From assembly GCF_000263855.1 (NCBI RefSeq), contig NZ_AJWX01000014.1, forward strand, positions 62,001 to 126,000: 64,000 nucleotides of DNA. Direction: 5' to 3'. Positions 27,959-39,333 of this stretch are shown piece by piece. The position numbers and the translations under genes are program-made. Origin of the DNA: Pseudomonas sp. M47T1. Its GTDB lineage: Bacteria; Pseudomonadota; Gammaproteobacteria; Pseudomonadales; Pseudomonadaceae. A model generated the notes under the pieces. It was not told the origin of the DNA, did no database searches, and saw nothing but the letters and a program-made list of their open reading frames with translations. The number at the start of each line of letters is the position of its first letter. Position 1 is the stretch's first letter.

Positions 27959-28056
27959 TACAGTTTTTAGGGGGCGTGTCGGGTAGCGTGGATGGTCCTT
28001 GAGACTTAGGGTCGCGGCTTTGGTGCCGCTTCGGTGCCTGGGACAAGGAGTTCGAG

Positions 28057-28380
28057 ATGAAGTTATTTATGGCAGCTTGTGCAGCCCTGTTGCTAAGCGG
28101 CTGCGGAAGCATCATTACCGTAGTACGCGACGATCGGGTGACCAGCGAGTATCTAGTTGAAGCCAGGTCCTACTGCGGTGCCGTACCGAGGGTCTACAGC
28201 GGGACAATATTCGACTTCTGCGTGCTGCATGGCGCGCCGGAGGATGAAAACAACTACACCAGCACCCCGCCGATATTCCATTTGCTTGACCTGACATTGT
28301 CGGCCGTAGTGGACACCGCGTTGCTTCCGTACACACTCATTCGCCAGAACCAGGATGGTAGCATCGAGGTGAATCGCTAA
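28057..28380 (+). CDS. YceK/YidQ-type lipoprotein
   Basis: A 107-residue protein with a lipoprotein signal peptide (MKLFMAACAALLLSGCGS; lipobox L-S-G-C, acylated Cys 16). The remainder, with PRVYSGTIFDFCVL and LDLTLSAVVDTALLPYTL, matches the YceK/YidQ family of unknown function. AAGGAGTTCGAG precedes the ATG. It is not obviously linked to the upstream sugar genes; a bidirectional terminator follows. Confidence 0.8.
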   Translation: MKLFMAACAALLLSGCGSIITVVRDDRVTSEYLVEARSYCGAVPRVYSGTIFDFCVLHGAPEDENNYTSTPPIFHLLDLTLSAVVDTALLPYTLIRQNQDGSIEVNR

Positions 28381-28433
28381 GGTGTAGCTGCTGCCAAAGG
28401 CTGCGCTGACCCTCGAGGTTAGTTAGGTTGCGA

Positions 28434-28460
28434 AAAAAGGCCGGAAATTCCGGCCTTTTT
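28434..28460. terminator. Bidirectional intrinsic terminator
   Basis: AAAAAGGCCGGAA pairs with TTCCGGCCTTTTT as a G+C-rich stem with A/T-runs on both strands. It ends the plus-strand lipoprotein transcript and the minus-strand comEA transcript. Confidence 0.9.
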
Positions 28461-28474
28461 CATTAGTGCGCGCC

Positions 28475-28786
28475 TTACTCCAACGTCAAGCGGTCGCGGT
28501 TCTTGTCGAGCAGGGACTTCCCGATGCCTTTGACTTCCAGCAACTCGTCCACTGACGTGAAAGCACCGTTGGATTCGCGGTGGGCGACGATAGCCTGGGC
28601 CTTGGCCGTGCCGATGCCAGCCAGGTCGCGCTGTAGCGTCTCGGCGTCGGCCTTGTTTAGATTGACCTGGGCAGACTGAGCCACAGCCGCCATTGGCGGG
28701 CTGTTGGGGATTGGGGCGGCATTGGCAGCCAGGGACAGGGTAAACAGGAGAGTAGCCAACAGGGCCGGTAGGGAGAACGTGCGCAT
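28475..28786 (-). CDS. comEA: ComEA-like helix-hairpin-helix protein
   Basis: A 103-residue exported protein: a Sec signal peptide (MRTFSLPALLATLLFTLSLAANA), then two helix-hairpin-helix motifs, VNLNKADAETLQRDLAGIGTAKAQAI and DELLEVKGIGKSLLDKN. This matches ComEA-family DNA-binding proteins, which in naturally competent bacteria bind incoming DNA in the periplasm. AAGGAGCTTCATCC precedes the ATG. In Pseudomonas it commonly lies directly downstream of wbpM, as here, marking the edge of the O-antigen locus. Confidence 0.88.
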   Translation of the reverse strand: MRTFSLPALLATLLFTLSLAANAAPIPNSPPMAAVAQSAQVNLNKADAETLQRDLAGIGTAKAQAIVAHRESNGAFTSVDELLEVKGIGKSLLDKNRDRLTLE

Positions 28787-28928
28787 GGATGAAGCTCCTT
28801 GACTGCTGAGGGTTCGAAGGCGGCATTCCAGAGCCGCCCTCTCAACTTAGTCCAGGCTCAGTGCTTGTCCAACGGCGGTTCGTCAGGAGATATTTCCCTT
28901 CAGGCAACACCCCATTTACAGGGCAGCC

Positions 28929-30920
28929 TCAAAGCTCCTGCCGCTGCTGCAAATACACCCAGTCAACTATCTCGCCCTCGGGCGCGTACCCACTGACGGT
29001 ATCGCGTAACAGCGTACGAACGCGATGGTAGTCATTGCCTTCAATGGCCATGACCAGTTCCGAAAGTTTTTCCTTCAGCAAATCCCAATGAATGTGCTCT
29101 TCGTGCGCGCACATGATCATCGGGTGGCGGGTCATTGCCACATTGTCGCCGATCAGTAGCTCCTCATAGAGCTTCTCACCGGGACGCAACCCGGTGAACT
29201 CAATACCGATATCACCCTGCGGGTTTTTCTCTGAACGGATGCTCAGGCCCGACAGATGAACCATTTTTTCCGCCAGTTCGGCAATGCGAACGGGCTCACC
29301 CATGTCGAGCACGAATACATCACCACCCAGGCCCATCGACCCCGCCTGAATCACCAACTGAGCCGCTTCCGGAATGGTCATGAAATAGCGGGTGATCTTG
29401 GGGTGCGTCACCGTCAGCGGGCCACCCGTCTTTATCTGCTTATGGAACAGTGGAATTACCGAACCCGAAGATCCCAGCACATTTCCAAACCGCACCATGC
29501 TGAACCGGGTCTTGTTGACGCGAGCAACGTTGGCCGGGTCGCCATACAACACGGGCGCCAGCTCGCGACTCAATGCCTGCAGGGTCATCTCGGCTAGCCG
29601 CTTGGTGCTGCCCATGACGTTGGTGGGGCGCACAGCCTTGTCGGTGGAAATCAGTACGAAGTTGGCCACACCCGCCTGCAGAGCGGCTTGGGCCGTATTG
29701 AGGCTACCGATGACATTGTTGTAAATACCTTCGGCGATATTGTGCTCAACCATGGGCACATGCTTATACGCTGCAGCGTGATAGACCGTGTTGATGCTCC
29801 AGGTCTTCATCACGTCCAGTAACTTGTCCGGATGGCGCACGGAACCCAGGATAGGCAGAAGCTGTACGGTCAGTGCCTCGCGCTCAAGGCGCTGTTCCAA
29901 CTCGCCCATGATGTTGTACAGATTGAATTCACTGTGCTCGAACAGCACCAGCAGCGTTGGCCGTAATGAAATGATCTGCCGGCACAACTCCGAACCGATC
30001 GAGCCCCCAGCCCCTGTGACCATGACCGCCTTGCCGGTGATGCAGTGTTGCAGCAAGTCATCCTGGGCAGGCACGGAATCTCGTCCCAGCAGGTCGGCGA
30101 TATCGACCTCCTGGATATCGTCGACCTTCACGCGGCCGGCGGCCAAGTCAGTAAAGTTCGGAACGCTACGCACGTGCAACGGGAACCCTTCAAGGAAGCC
30201 CAGAATCTCACGCCGCCGCGCACGGGTAGTCGAGGGTAAGGCCAGCAGCAGTTCTTGTGCGCCGGTCTCGTCGATCATTTGCTGGATATGCTTGGAGTTA
30301 AATACCTGTAGGCCTGAAATGATTCGATCCGCAATGCTGTTGTCGTCATCAATGAACGCGACCGGGCGCATGGTGCGCCCCATACGCAAGGCCGCGACCA
30401 GTTGATTGCCTGCAACACCGGCCCCATACACCGCAACCTTGGTCAGCCCTTCGTCACGACTGCGAAATGGCACGTAGTTGGAAGTAAACCAGTCGCCCAT
30501 GAAGTACTGGCGCATCGCCAGTCGCAGCCCGCCAATGATGACCAGGCTTAACCACCAGTAGTTGAAGATGATCGACCGGGGCACCACCGCCTGATGGTTG
30601 CTGTACCAATACACAACCACGGCCAGGATCAATGACGAGAGGCTAACGGCCTTGACGATGGCCACCAGGGCGTCGTTGCCGAAATAGCGCATCACCGCTC
30701 GGTACATACCGAAACGAATGAAGAGAGGTATGGCAACCACAGGTGCGCAGACAAACAGCCAGCTATGCACAATAAACGGGTTGTACATGTCCTCGATGCC
30801 AAGGCGCACCATGAACGAAAGCCACAAAGCCCCCCAGACAAGCACAACGTCCGTTGCCACCTGAATAATCCGCTTCTGCCGCCGTGGAAGCCTCAGTAAA
30901 AATGCTCTCAATCGATCCAT
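28929..30920 (-). CDS. wbpM: Membrane-bound UDP-GlcNAc 4,6-dehydratase WbpM
   Basis: This 663-residue inner-membrane enzyme converts UDP-GlcNAc to its 4-keto-6-deoxy form, the precursor of UDP-QuiNAc/FucNAc. Four transmembrane segments occupy the first 140 residues. A degenerate CoA-binding-like Rossmann domain (VAVYGAGVAGNQLV) follows, then the catalytic SDR domain with TGAGGSIGSELCRQI. The active site has Met instead of the usual Tyr (STDKAVRPTNVMGSTK), the known SMK variation of this group. FGNVLGSSGSVIPLF and GLRPGEKLYEELL are diagnostic. It ends the minus-strand O-antigen gene series, followed by comEA. Confidence 0.95.
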   Translation of the reverse strand: MDRLRAFLLRLPRRQKRIIQVATDVVLVWGALWLSFMVRLGIEDMYNPFIVHSWLFVCAPVVAIPLFIRFGMYRAVMRYFGNDALVAIVKAVSLSSLILAVVVYWYSNHQAVVPRSIIFNYWWLSLVIIGGLRLAMRQYFMGDWFTSNYVPFRSRDEGLTKVAVYGAGVAGNQLVAALRMGRTMRPVAFIDDDNSIADRIISGLQVFNSKHIQQMIDETGAQELLLALPSTTRARRREILGFLEGFPLHVRSVPNFTDLAAGRVKVDDIQEVDIADLLGRDSVPAQDDLLQHCITGKAVMVTGAGGSIGSELCRQIISLRPTLLVLFEHSEFNLYNIMGELEQRLEREALTVQLLPILGSVRHPDKLLDVMKTWSINTVYHAAAYKHVPMVEHNIAEGIYNNVIGSLNTAQAALQAGVANFVLISTDKAVRPTNVMGSTKRLAEMTLQALSRELAPVLYGDPANVARVNKTRFSMVRFGNVLGSSGSVIPLFHKQIKTGGPLTVTHPKITRYFMTIPEAAQLVIQAGSMGLGGDVFVLDMGEPVRIAELAEKMVHLSGLSIRSEKNPQGDIGIEFTGLRPGEKLYEELLIGDNVAMTRHPMIMCAHEEHIHWDLLKEKLSELVMAIEGNDYHRVRTLLRDTVSGYAPEGEIVDWVYLQQRQEL

Positions 30921-30991
30921 AACTTCTCAACCTTCATGGTCTGGCATTCAGCAACTCGACTCCATTGTAGCGATATTGTCGGCGTTAACGA

Positions 30992-32020
30992 TCAAATCAC
31001 CGCGCTTGCACTTTCACGAGCACCAGCATGATATTTCCCAGCCAACATAACTAGCGGCACATAGGCCAGCATCACACCAACCAGCCCCGGCAAGTGGGCG
31101 AAGATGACTGCGAAACCGATCGGCAACAGCCAGAATACATTTAGCGCAGCAACGCAGAGCGTTACCGGCCGGTGGCCCCGCCAATACCGCGAAGCATATT
31201 GGTAAGCATGGCTGCGGTGAGCTTCGTACACCTTGTCTCCGCGCAATAGACGTCGGAAAAGTGTGAGTGTTGCATCGACGATGAATACGCCCATCAGAAT
31301 GAGCCACACCCAGAAGTACCGTCCATCGGACCAGCTGCCTTGCAAGGACATTACGGCGAGCACAAGGCCCAGAAAGCCGCTGCCCGCATCGCCCATGAAA
31401 ATCTTCGCCGGCGGGAAATTCCAGAGCAAGAAACCTGCCACGGCCGCAGCCAGCAACAGCGGGGCCCAAACCAGGTCAAGGTGCCCACCCAACGCGTAGA
31501 TCAGACAGATCCCCAAGCAGGTCGTGATGGCCTGAACACTGGCGATGCCGTCGATGCCATCCATAAAGTTGTAAAGATTGAGCATCCAGACCATATAAAA
31601 TGAGCCCAGCGCGAGCAGCCACCAGCTCGGCTCGACTTCTGTCCATGGCAAAGGTATTGCTGGCATGCCACCGATGCACAAAAGCGCAAGCAACGCCGCA
31701 CCAAAATGGCCCAGCAGCCGCCAGCGTGCGGCGATATGGCCATGGTCATCCATGAACCCAAGCACAGCCACCAGAATCCCGGGCGCGATCAATGCCAGCA
31801 CCTGACGTCCGGAAAGCGAGCCGCTCAATGCCATGATCAGCGCGACCAGCAGAAAGCTGGCCACAATTGCCACGCCGCCGCCCCTTGGCGTAGGTACCGT
31901 ATGTGAACTGCGTGCATTAGGCACGTCCATCAGGCTTTGCTTGAGCGCATACCGACGCAACAATCCCGTCAGGCCGTAGGAAACGGCCCACCCAAGCAGC
32001 ACGAGAAAACCTTGATTCAT
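30992..32020 (-). CDS. wbpL: Initiating glycosyl-1-phosphate transferase WbpL
   Basis: A 342-residue polytopic membrane protein of the MraY/WecA/WbpL family. It transfers a HexNAc-1-phosphate (FucNAc, QuiNAc or GlcNAc) to undecaprenyl phosphate to begin O-antigen synthesis. Ten or eleven transmembrane segments are predicted. Conserved residues are PTPRGGGVAI, the DD motif in GFMDDHGHIAARWRL, the NLYNFMDGIDG loop and FMGDAGSGFLG. It overlaps the preceding reductase gene by ATGA. In P. aeruginosa the same enzyme primes both antigens, which fits a D-rhamnan locus here. Confidence 0.93.
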   Translation of the reverse strand: MNQGFLVLLGWAVSYGLTGLLRRYALKQSLMDVPNARSSHTVPTPRGGGVAIVASFLLVALIMALSGSLSGRQVLALIAPGILVAVLGFMDDHGHIAARWRLLGHFGAALLALLCIGGMPAIPLPWTEVEPSWWLLALGSFYMVWMLNLYNFMDGIDGIASVQAITTCLGICLIYALGGHLDLVWAPLLLAAAVAGFLLWNFPPAKIFMGDAGSGFLGLVLAVMSLQGSWSDGRYFWVWLILMGVFIVDATLTLFRRLLRGDKVYEAHRSHAYQYASRYWRGHRPVTLCVAALNVFWLLPIGFAVIFAHLPGLVGVMLAYVPLVMLAGKYHAGARESASAVI

Positions 32021-32988
32021 TCGTGCACAGACTCCTTGTAGGCCAACGCTGTTCTCGCCAATGCCGTCTCTACGGTCACGGGAGGCTCCCAGCCCAATAA
32101 TTCACGATTCTTGCTTATATCTACGTTGAGGCTGCCCAAAAGCCGTTGGACAACCGCGGCTTTCCCACTCAAACGCCCCGCCAGCGTTAACCAAGACGCC
32201 GGAACCGGCAACAATCGCGCATGCCCACGAAGCGTCTGCCCTAGAAGGGCCAGCAGCTGAGTAGTGGACACATCCTGACCATCGCTGGCCAGGAAAACCT
32301 GCCCTGCGGCCGAAGGGTGACGACAGCACACGTCAATCAGATCGATGAGGTTATCCAGAAACACCAGGCTTCTCTGGTTATTCACCGCGCCGAGCGGCAA
32401 CGGCACACCACGATCAACCCAACGCATCATGTTGCGAAAGTTGGCTTTTACGCCAGGCCCGTAGACCAGCACGGGGCGGATAACAACCACTTCCATGCCT
32501 GTCCTGGCCGCAAGGTCAAACAGCGCTTGCTCGGCCTCAAGCTTGGACTGGCCGTAGGGATCGACCGGTGCAGGCACATCGTTAGCCGTGAAAGCCCGAC
32601 CTTGCGGGCTCAACTCGCCGTTGACCTTGATGGAGCTCAGGAAAATGAAGCGCCGTACGCCCAACGCCGCCGCCTGGGTTGCCAGCGCCATGGTGCCGTG
32701 GACGTTGACCTGACGGAAAGCGTCCAAAGGGTCACCGGCGGTTTCATTCATGACATGAACACGAGCAGCCGCGTGCACAACAACGTCTATTGCCTGCAGC
32801 GCTGCCGACCAATCCGTGGCCCCATCGATATCGCCAACGTCATGGGCAATAACGTGTCTTGGCAAGTCCAGGGCAGACTTGCGCACTGCTGCGACGACGC
32901 GATCACCAGGGCCGGTTGAAAAATGGCGCAACACAGCGCCGCCGACGAACCCGGTACCACCAGTAACCAGAATGGATCTACCCGACAT
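32017..32988 (-). CDS. UDP-4-keto-6-deoxy-HexNAc reductase / epimerase family (WbpK/WbpV-like)
   Basis: A 323-residue extended SDR with NAD(P)-binding TGGTGFVGGAVL, VVHAAARVHVMN and catalytic YGQSKLEAEQAL with Ser in FLSSIKVNGE. It belongs to the group that reduces the WbpM product to UDP-D-FucNAc (WbpK) or UDP-D-QuiNAc (WbpV); which product is made cannot be read. It stands just upstream of WbpL, to which it would supply the primer sugar. Two starts are possible: ATG at 32988 (used) or GTG at 32994. Ends in an ATGA overlap with wbpL. Confidence 0.82.
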   Translation of the reverse strand: MSGRSILVTGGTGFVGGAVLRHFSTGPGDRVVAAVRKSALDLPRHVIAHDVGDIDGATDWSAALQAIDVVVHAAARVHVMNETAGDPLDAFRQVNVHGTMALATQAAALGVRRFIFLSSIKVNGELSPQGRAFTANDVPAPVDPYGQSKLEAEQALFDLAARTGMEVVVIRPVLVYGPGVKANFRNMMRWVDRGVPLPLGAVNNQRSLVFLDNLIDLIDVCCRHPSAAGQVFLASDGQDVSTTQLLALLGQTLRGHARLLPVPASWLTLAGRLSGKAAVVQRLLGSLNVDISKNRELLGWEPPVTVETALARTALAYKESVHE

Positions 32989-33023
32989 GGACACGCACCC
33001 GAGGAAAGTCGACCGCCAGCAGG

Positions 33024-34142
33024 CTATGCCTTGCCCAGCAACTCATCATAAAGGCCAGCGTACGCGGTCGCCATGCCATTGACCGAGAATACCTGCTGAT
33101 AACGGGCACGCGCATTGCGCCCCCACTCGGCAGCCAGTTCCGGGTTGCTCTGTATTTCAACCATAGCCTTGGCCAGCGCGTGGGCATCACGCGGTGAAAC
33201 CAGCCTTCCAGTAACGCCATCGAGGTTGATGAATGAAGTACCGGTGCCAATATCGCAGGAGATCATCGACTTGCCATACATGGCTGCTTCCAAAAGCGAT
33301 ATGCCAAATGATTCGGAACGAAGGTGAGAAGGAAACACAAAGCCAGTACAGAGCTGTAAAAGCGCCGCTTTGTCTTCATCGGGAAGGCCACCGACAAAAT
33401 GGACCTGGTTCAAGCCCAATTTAACCGCCTGCGCCTTGAGCTCCATTTCCAGATGACCGCCCCCCACAATGACCACGGGGCAGCCACTGAGCTTGGCGGC
33501 CTCCAGCAGGTAGTTGATGCCCTTGTAGTAACGCAGTGCACCTACGAACAGGAAAAATCGGTCCCCAACCTGCTGTCGCCAATGCGCCAGCCTGGAGGCA
33601 TCCGGTATCGGATACGTGGCCTCGTCCAGGCCATAGGGAATGATCCGCACCTTGTCGCCCAGCCGCCGGAGCACCGGGCTGCTCTGGGCGTAGTTGGGCG
33701 AAGAAGCCACTACGGCGTCAACACTCCCCAGGAACCGGTTCATCAGCGGCTCATACAATTTGAGCAGGTACTTCTGCTTGACGATGTCGGAGTGATAGCT
33801 GACCACCGTGGGCTTGCGCACCCGGCTGGCGAAATGCACCAGGTCCATAAAGGGCCAGGGGAAATGGTAATGAATCAGATCCGCTTCAGCAGCCAGCTCG
33901 GCGAAATCCTTGAAAGCGGACAAGGAGAACCCGGTGGATGCCACATGCAGGTCCAGCCTGGATCGATGGGTAACGTGATGGGCCAGCATTTCATTGCGCG
34001 CCGCGCCTCGCTCACTCAGAAACAGCACCTGGGCATCAAATCCCCGGGGCGTGCAGCCTTCAGCGATCTGGAAAATGACCTGCTCGATCCCCCCCATACT
34101 GTCCGGGTAATAGGTTTTGAAGAAGTGCAGAACCTTGCTCAT
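33024..34142 (-). CDS. GT4 glycosyltransferase (WbpY/WbpZ-like rhamnosyltransferase)
   Basis: This 372-residue GT-B transferase opens with VLHFFKTYYPDSMGGIEQVIFQIAEG, has FVGALRYYKGINYLLEAA at the donor domain and the E-x7-E region SFGISLLEAAMYGKS. Overall pattern fits the GDP-rhamnose transferases of the common polysaccharide antigen, consistent with gmd and rmd upstream on the same strand. Linkage and acceptor are inferred only. It is joined to the preceding glycosyltransferase by an ATGA overlap, giving a tightly coupled pair. Confidence 0.82.
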   Translation of the reverse strand: MSKVLHFFKTYYPDSMGGIEQVIFQIAEGCTPRGFDAQVLFLSERGAARNEMLAHHVTHRSRLDLHVASTGFSLSAFKDFAELAAEADLIHYHFPWPFMDLVHFASRVRKPTVVSYHSDIVKQKYLLKLYEPLMNRFLGSVDAVVASSPNYAQSSPVLRRLGDKVRIIPYGLDEATYPIPDASRLAHWRQQVGDRFFLFVGALRYYKGINYLLEAAKLSGCPVVIVGGGHLEMELKAQAVKLGLNQVHFVGGLPDEDKAALLQLCTGFVFPSHLRSESFGISLLEAAMYGKSMISCDIGTGTSFINLDGVTGRLVSPRDAHALAKAMVEIQSNPELAAEWGRNARARYQQVFSVNGMATAYAGLYDELLGKA

Positions 34143-35284
34143 CGCCCCTGACTCACCTTCTTGTAGACCTCAAGCGTCTGTTCGGCGCAGCGCTCCCAGG
34201 AAAATCCGGCAGCACGGGCGATCCCCATCGCCCGCGCCTGCTCGCGCCACGCCTGATCCTCAAGGCCACGCTGCAGATGAGCCGTCAGTTGCTCGACGTC
34301 CATGGGCTCGCACATCAGTGCCGCATCACCTGCTACTTCCGGTAGCGATGAACTGTTGGAGCACACCACCGGCACTCCAGAGCTCATGGCCTCAAGCACC
34401 GGCAAGCCAAACCCCTCGTACAAAGATGGAAAGGCAAACAGCCTCGCCCCTGCAAACAGCAGGGGCAAGTCGTCACCGGGCACAAAACCCAGGTAGCGTG
34501 CCCAGCCTTCCTGACGAGCACTGTCCAGGCGTTGATGAATCGCTTCGTTTGCCCAGCCATGGTAGCCAGTGAGAATCAGTGGCCAACGAGTTCGCAGGGC
34601 CATGGGCAAGCGGCTGTAAGCATCCAGCAACGTTTCGATGTTCTTGCGCGGCTCAATGGTGCCGACAAACAGGCTATAGCCGCCAGGCTCAAGGCCATGA
34701 CGAGCAAGCGCGCCCGTCAACACTTCAGGGCTACGAGGATAAAACTCGGGCGAACTGGCCAAAGGCACCGCATGAATACGCTCCAGGGGCCAATTGAAGA
34801 ACGTCGCCAGTTCGTGACGCGTGTAGTGCGAGTCGGTGATAAGCGCATCTGCGCGCGCCACCGTGACACTCAGCTCTTTTTGCAGGTAACGCGCCATCTG
34901 CGGTGCATGGCAGTGCGCCCAGGTAAAAGGAGACAAGTCGTGAAACGTGGCCACGCTACGCCCCTTGAAAGGCGGCAGGTAGTAATTGGGGCTGTGGTAC
35001 AGAAAATCGCCATGCGCCTTGAGCGCCTGCTTGCGCAAGAAAGGCATCAGCAAACGGTAAGCTTCGATGGCGAGGAAGTTTTTCTGTACAGCCCGCTTGA
35101 AGCCATACCCAGTGCCGGAAGAGTCGGCTGCCGTGGGCAGGGCCGGAAGAAATCGGCGACCGGCAAAGTACTGCAGGTCCGTAATGTCCGGACTTTGCTG
35201 CAACCTCAGCGCGAGTTCATAGGTATAACGGCCGATGCCGGTCAGCGGAAAGCGAACCGGCTCGACAGAAAGGATGACCTTCAT
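34139..35284 (-). CDS. GT4 glycosyltransferase (WbpZ/WbpY-like rhamnosyltransferase)
   Basis: A 381-residue GT-B transferase: [19 protein letters not shown] at the N-terminus, [41 protein letters not shown] and the E-x7-E segment [24 protein letters not shown]. The [10 protein letters not shown] start and PRKNIE strand are shared with mannosyl/rhamnosyltransferases that use GDP sugars. It directly abuts rmd (the next base after its start is the rmd stop codon) and overlaps the next GT by ATGA. One of three predicted D-rhamnan polymerising enzymes here. Confidence 0.85.
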   Translation of the reverse strand: MKVILSVEPVRFPLTGIGRYTYELALRLQQSPDITDLQYFAGRRFLPALPTAADSSGTGYGFKRAVQKNFLAIEAYRLLMPFLRKQALKAHGDFLYHSPNYYLPPFKGRSVATFHDLSPFTWAHCHAPQMARYLQKELSVTVARADALITDSHYTRHELATFFNWPLERIHAVPLASSPEFYPRSPEVLTGALARHGLEPGGYSLFVGTIEPRKNIETLLDAYSRLPMALRTRWPLILTGYHGWANEAIHQRLDSARQEGWARYLGFVPGDDLPLLFAGARLFAFPSLYEGFGLPVLEAMSSGVPVVCSNSSSLPEVAGDAALMCEPMDVEQLTAHLQRGLEDQAWREQARAMGIARAAGFSWERCAEQTLEVYKKVSQGR

Positions 35285-36177
35285 TTATTCAGTCAGCATC
35301 CAGCCCAGGGTATCTTCCAGGGGAGGGGTTTGCCACCCCGGCACCAGGCCTCGCAGCTTGCTGTTGTCACCACACAAGGTCTTCACTTCGTTGGCGCGCA
35401 CGAATGCCGGGTTCACCTCAACCTGCAGGTGGTGCCCGGTAATGGTGCTGCACATCTCGATGACTTCGCGCAGCGAATAGGCTTTCCCCGAGCTGACATT
35501 GACCGTCTCGCCCAAGGGGCGTGCTTCGATCAGGCCACGGTAGGCCTTGACCAGCGCGCGAACGTCACTGAAATCACGCCACACATCCAGGTTGCCCAAC
35601 TCGATCTTTTCAGCCTTGCGGCGGAAGTGGGAAACGATTTTGGGCAACAGGAAGTTATCCGCCTGCCCTACCCCGGTGTAGTTGAACGGCCGGGTGATCA
35701 CGATGGGCAACCGACCTTGCCAGAGCTTGGCCATGTACTCCATGGCCAGCTTGCTGACTGCGTAATCATTGGCCGGGGCTGGTGAGGTGTCTTCACTCAA
35801 CAGGCCCTCGGATACGTTGCCGTATACGTTGGCGCTGCTGGCGATCAACACGCAATCCAGCGTTTTGCCGCAGGCCGCGATAGCCTCCAGCAAGTTGCGG
35901 GTACCGATGAGGTTGACCTTATAGAAGGCCTCCGCCGCACCATGGGCAACAAAGGCCAGGGCAGCGAGGTGCACCACGACGTCCGGTTGAAGTTCTGCCA
36001 GCAGCTTGTTGAGGCCCGGCGCATCGGCCAGGTCCACCTGATGGTAATTGGCTTCAGGCGACGGGTTGGTACCCATCCCCATTACTTCATAGCCATTGGC
36101 TTGAAGCTCGGCCGCCATGTAGCGACCGGTGAAGCCATGAATCCCTGTTATCAGTACACGTTTGCCGGCAGTGGTCA

Positions 36178-36178
<1 letters not shown>
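35285..36178 (-). CDS. rmd: GDP-6-deoxy-D-mannose reductase
   Basis: Rmd reduces GDP-4-keto-6-deoxy-mannose to GDP-D-rhamnose. The 297-residue SDR shows RVLITGIHGFTGRYMAAEL, VVHLAALAFVAHG (substrate region), IASSANVYGN and catalytic YAVSKLAMEYM, all Rmd-like; FNYTGVGQADNFLLPKIV is a hallmark of this reductase. It overlaps gmd by ATGA. Together they make GDP-D-rhamnose, the sugar of the Pseudomonas common (A-band) polysaccharide. Confidence 0.92.
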
Positions 36179-37681
<1,503 letters not shown>

Positions 37682-38695
37682 ATGAAACTAATCATACAGA
37701 TCCCTTGCTTTAATGAAGCTCAAACCCTTTCTATTGCGCTGGCGGCCCTGCCGCGTACGATGCCCGGATTTAGCTCGGTTGAATGGCTGATCATTGATGA
37801 TGGCAGCCAGGACAACACCGTCGATGTCGCACGCCGCAATGGCGTGGACCATATCATCCGACACCCTAGCAACAAGGGATTGGCCAGAGCATTCATGACC
37901 GGACTGGACGCCTGTCTGCGACTTGGCGCCGACGTAATCGTGAATACCGACGCTGACAACCAATATAACGCTGACGACATACCTACGTTGGTCGAACCGA
38001 TTCTTCGACACCGGGCCGAATTAGTGGTCGGCGCTCGCCCCATATACACAATCGAACATTTTTCACCGGTAAAAAAACTACTGCAGAAGCTAGGTAGCTG
38101 GGTTGTACGCGTAGCCAGCAAGACGAATATTCCTGATGCTCCCAGCGGATTTCGTGCCATTAGCCGATCCGCCGCACAACGCCTGATGGTATTCAACGAC
38201 TACACCTACACGCTGGAAACAATCATCCAGGCCGGCCAAAAGAATATGGCAATAACCTCCGTCCCTATTAGAGTCAATGAGGATCTTCGGCCATCACGCT
38301 TAGTCAAAAGTATTCCATCCTACATTAAGCGTAGCGTCGTCACCATCATACGAATTTTTATTATTTATCGCCCTTTTACCTTCTTCGGGTCTATCGGCGC
38401 CGCCCTTTTCGGCATTGGCACGCTCATAGGCCTACGCTTTATATGGTTTTATGTGAATGGCGCAGGCGAAGGCCACGTACAGTCCCTGATTCTGGCATCT
38501 GTCTTCCTCGGGATCGGTTTTCAGACATTGCTCGTGGCGTTCATCGCAGATTTGCTTGCAGCCAATAGGAAGTTGCTCGAAGACATACGCTTCAAAGTAG
38601 CCAGCGCATCGCGCAGCGACCGCAATGACTCATCGGATGCTACGCAGAAGCCGGAACCTGAACCTTTAACGACGAATGCGAAAAACCTACCATGA
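37682..38695 (+). CDS. GT2 polyprenyl-phosphate sugar transferase (DPM1/GtrB-like)
   Basis: A 337-residue GT-A enzyme with two C-terminal transmembrane helices. LIIQIPCFNEAQTL, IIDDGSQDNTVDVAR and NTDADNQYNADD (metal-binding D-x-D) form the donor site; SGFRAISRSAAQRL is the acceptor region. The layout matches transferases that move a sugar from an NDP donor to undecaprenyl phosphate for periplasmic use. Its C-terminal tail of 35 polar residues is unusual. It overlaps the methyltransferase gene by ATGA and starts the first decoration module. The ATG has no strong ribosome site. Confidence 0.82.
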   Translation: MKLIIQIPCFNEAQTLSIALAALPRTMPGFSSVEWLIIDDGSQDNTVDVARRNGVDHIIRHPSNKGLARAFMTGLDACLRLGADVIVNTDADNQYNADDIPTLVEPILRHRAELVVGARPIYTIEHFSPVKKLLQKLGSWVVRVASKTNIPDAPSGFRAISRSAAQRLMVFNDYTYTLETIIQAGQKNMAITSVPIRVNEDLRPSRLVKSIPSYIKRSVVTIIRIFIIYRPFTFFGSIGAALFGIGTLIGLRFIWFYVNGAGEGHVQSLILASVFLGIGFQTLLVAFIADLLAANRKLLEDIRFKVASASRSDRNDSSDATQKPEPEPLTTNAKNLP

Positions 38696-39333
38696 AGATC
38701 AAAATCTCCGGGGGAGCAAAAGAAGATGGCATCGTTACCGGCAATGCCTATGATAAATACGGGTCAAAAAATCCAATCGTCAAATGGATGATGAACGGAT
38801 TCGAATCAGCCCTGTCAGACTTTGTGACAAAAGCAGAGCCCAAGTCCATCCATGAGATCGGCTGCGGAGAAGGCTATTGGGTGCTACGCTGGACAGAACA
38901 GGAAATAAACGCGCGAGGCTGTGACTTTTCAAAAACGGTCATTGAACTCGCGCGGGAAAATTCCATCGCACGAGGCGTATCGCCGTCAATATTCCAGCCC
39001 TGCAGCATCTACGACCTTGAGGCGACCAAGGACAGCGCCGATCTTTTGGTTTGCTGCGAAGTACTGGAGCACCTGGAGGACCCCGATGCAGGATTACAAG
39101 CACTAAAAAATCTAGCCTTCCAGCATCTAATCCTCAGCGTCCCCCGCGAGCCTCTATGGCGCGCTCTCAACTTTGCACGCGGCAAATATATTGCGCAGTT
39201 CGGCAACACGCCAGGACATATCCAACACTGGTCAAAGCAACGCTTCATTACAATGGTTTCGAAATATTTTGACGTTATAGAAATAAGTAGCCCGCTGCCT
39301 TGGACAATGTTGCTATGCCGCCCACGAATGTGA
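38692..39333 (+). CDS. SAM-dependent methyltransferase (class I)
   Basis: This 213-residue methyltransferase has the SAM-binding motif IHEIGCGEGYWVLRW and the post-motif acidic residue, with LVCCEVLEHLEDPDAGLQAL (UbiG-like motif) and a C-terminal ISSPLPWTMLLCRPRM. It may methylate a sugar carried by this module, or the lipid-linked precursor. It overlaps the preceding GT2 by ATGA and the following flippase by 19 bases, so it is translationally coupled on both sides. Specificity unknown. Confidence 0.8.
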   Translation: MKIKISGGAKEDGIVTGNAYDKYGSKNPIVKWMMNGFESALSDFVTKAEPKSIHEIGCGEGYWVLRWTEQEINARGCDFSKTVIELARENSIARGVSPSIFQPCSIYDLEATKDSADLLVCCEVLEHLEDPDAGLQALKNLAFQHLILSVPREPLWRALNFARGKYIAQFGNTPGHIQHWSKQRFITMVSKYFDVIEISSPLPWTMLLCRPRM

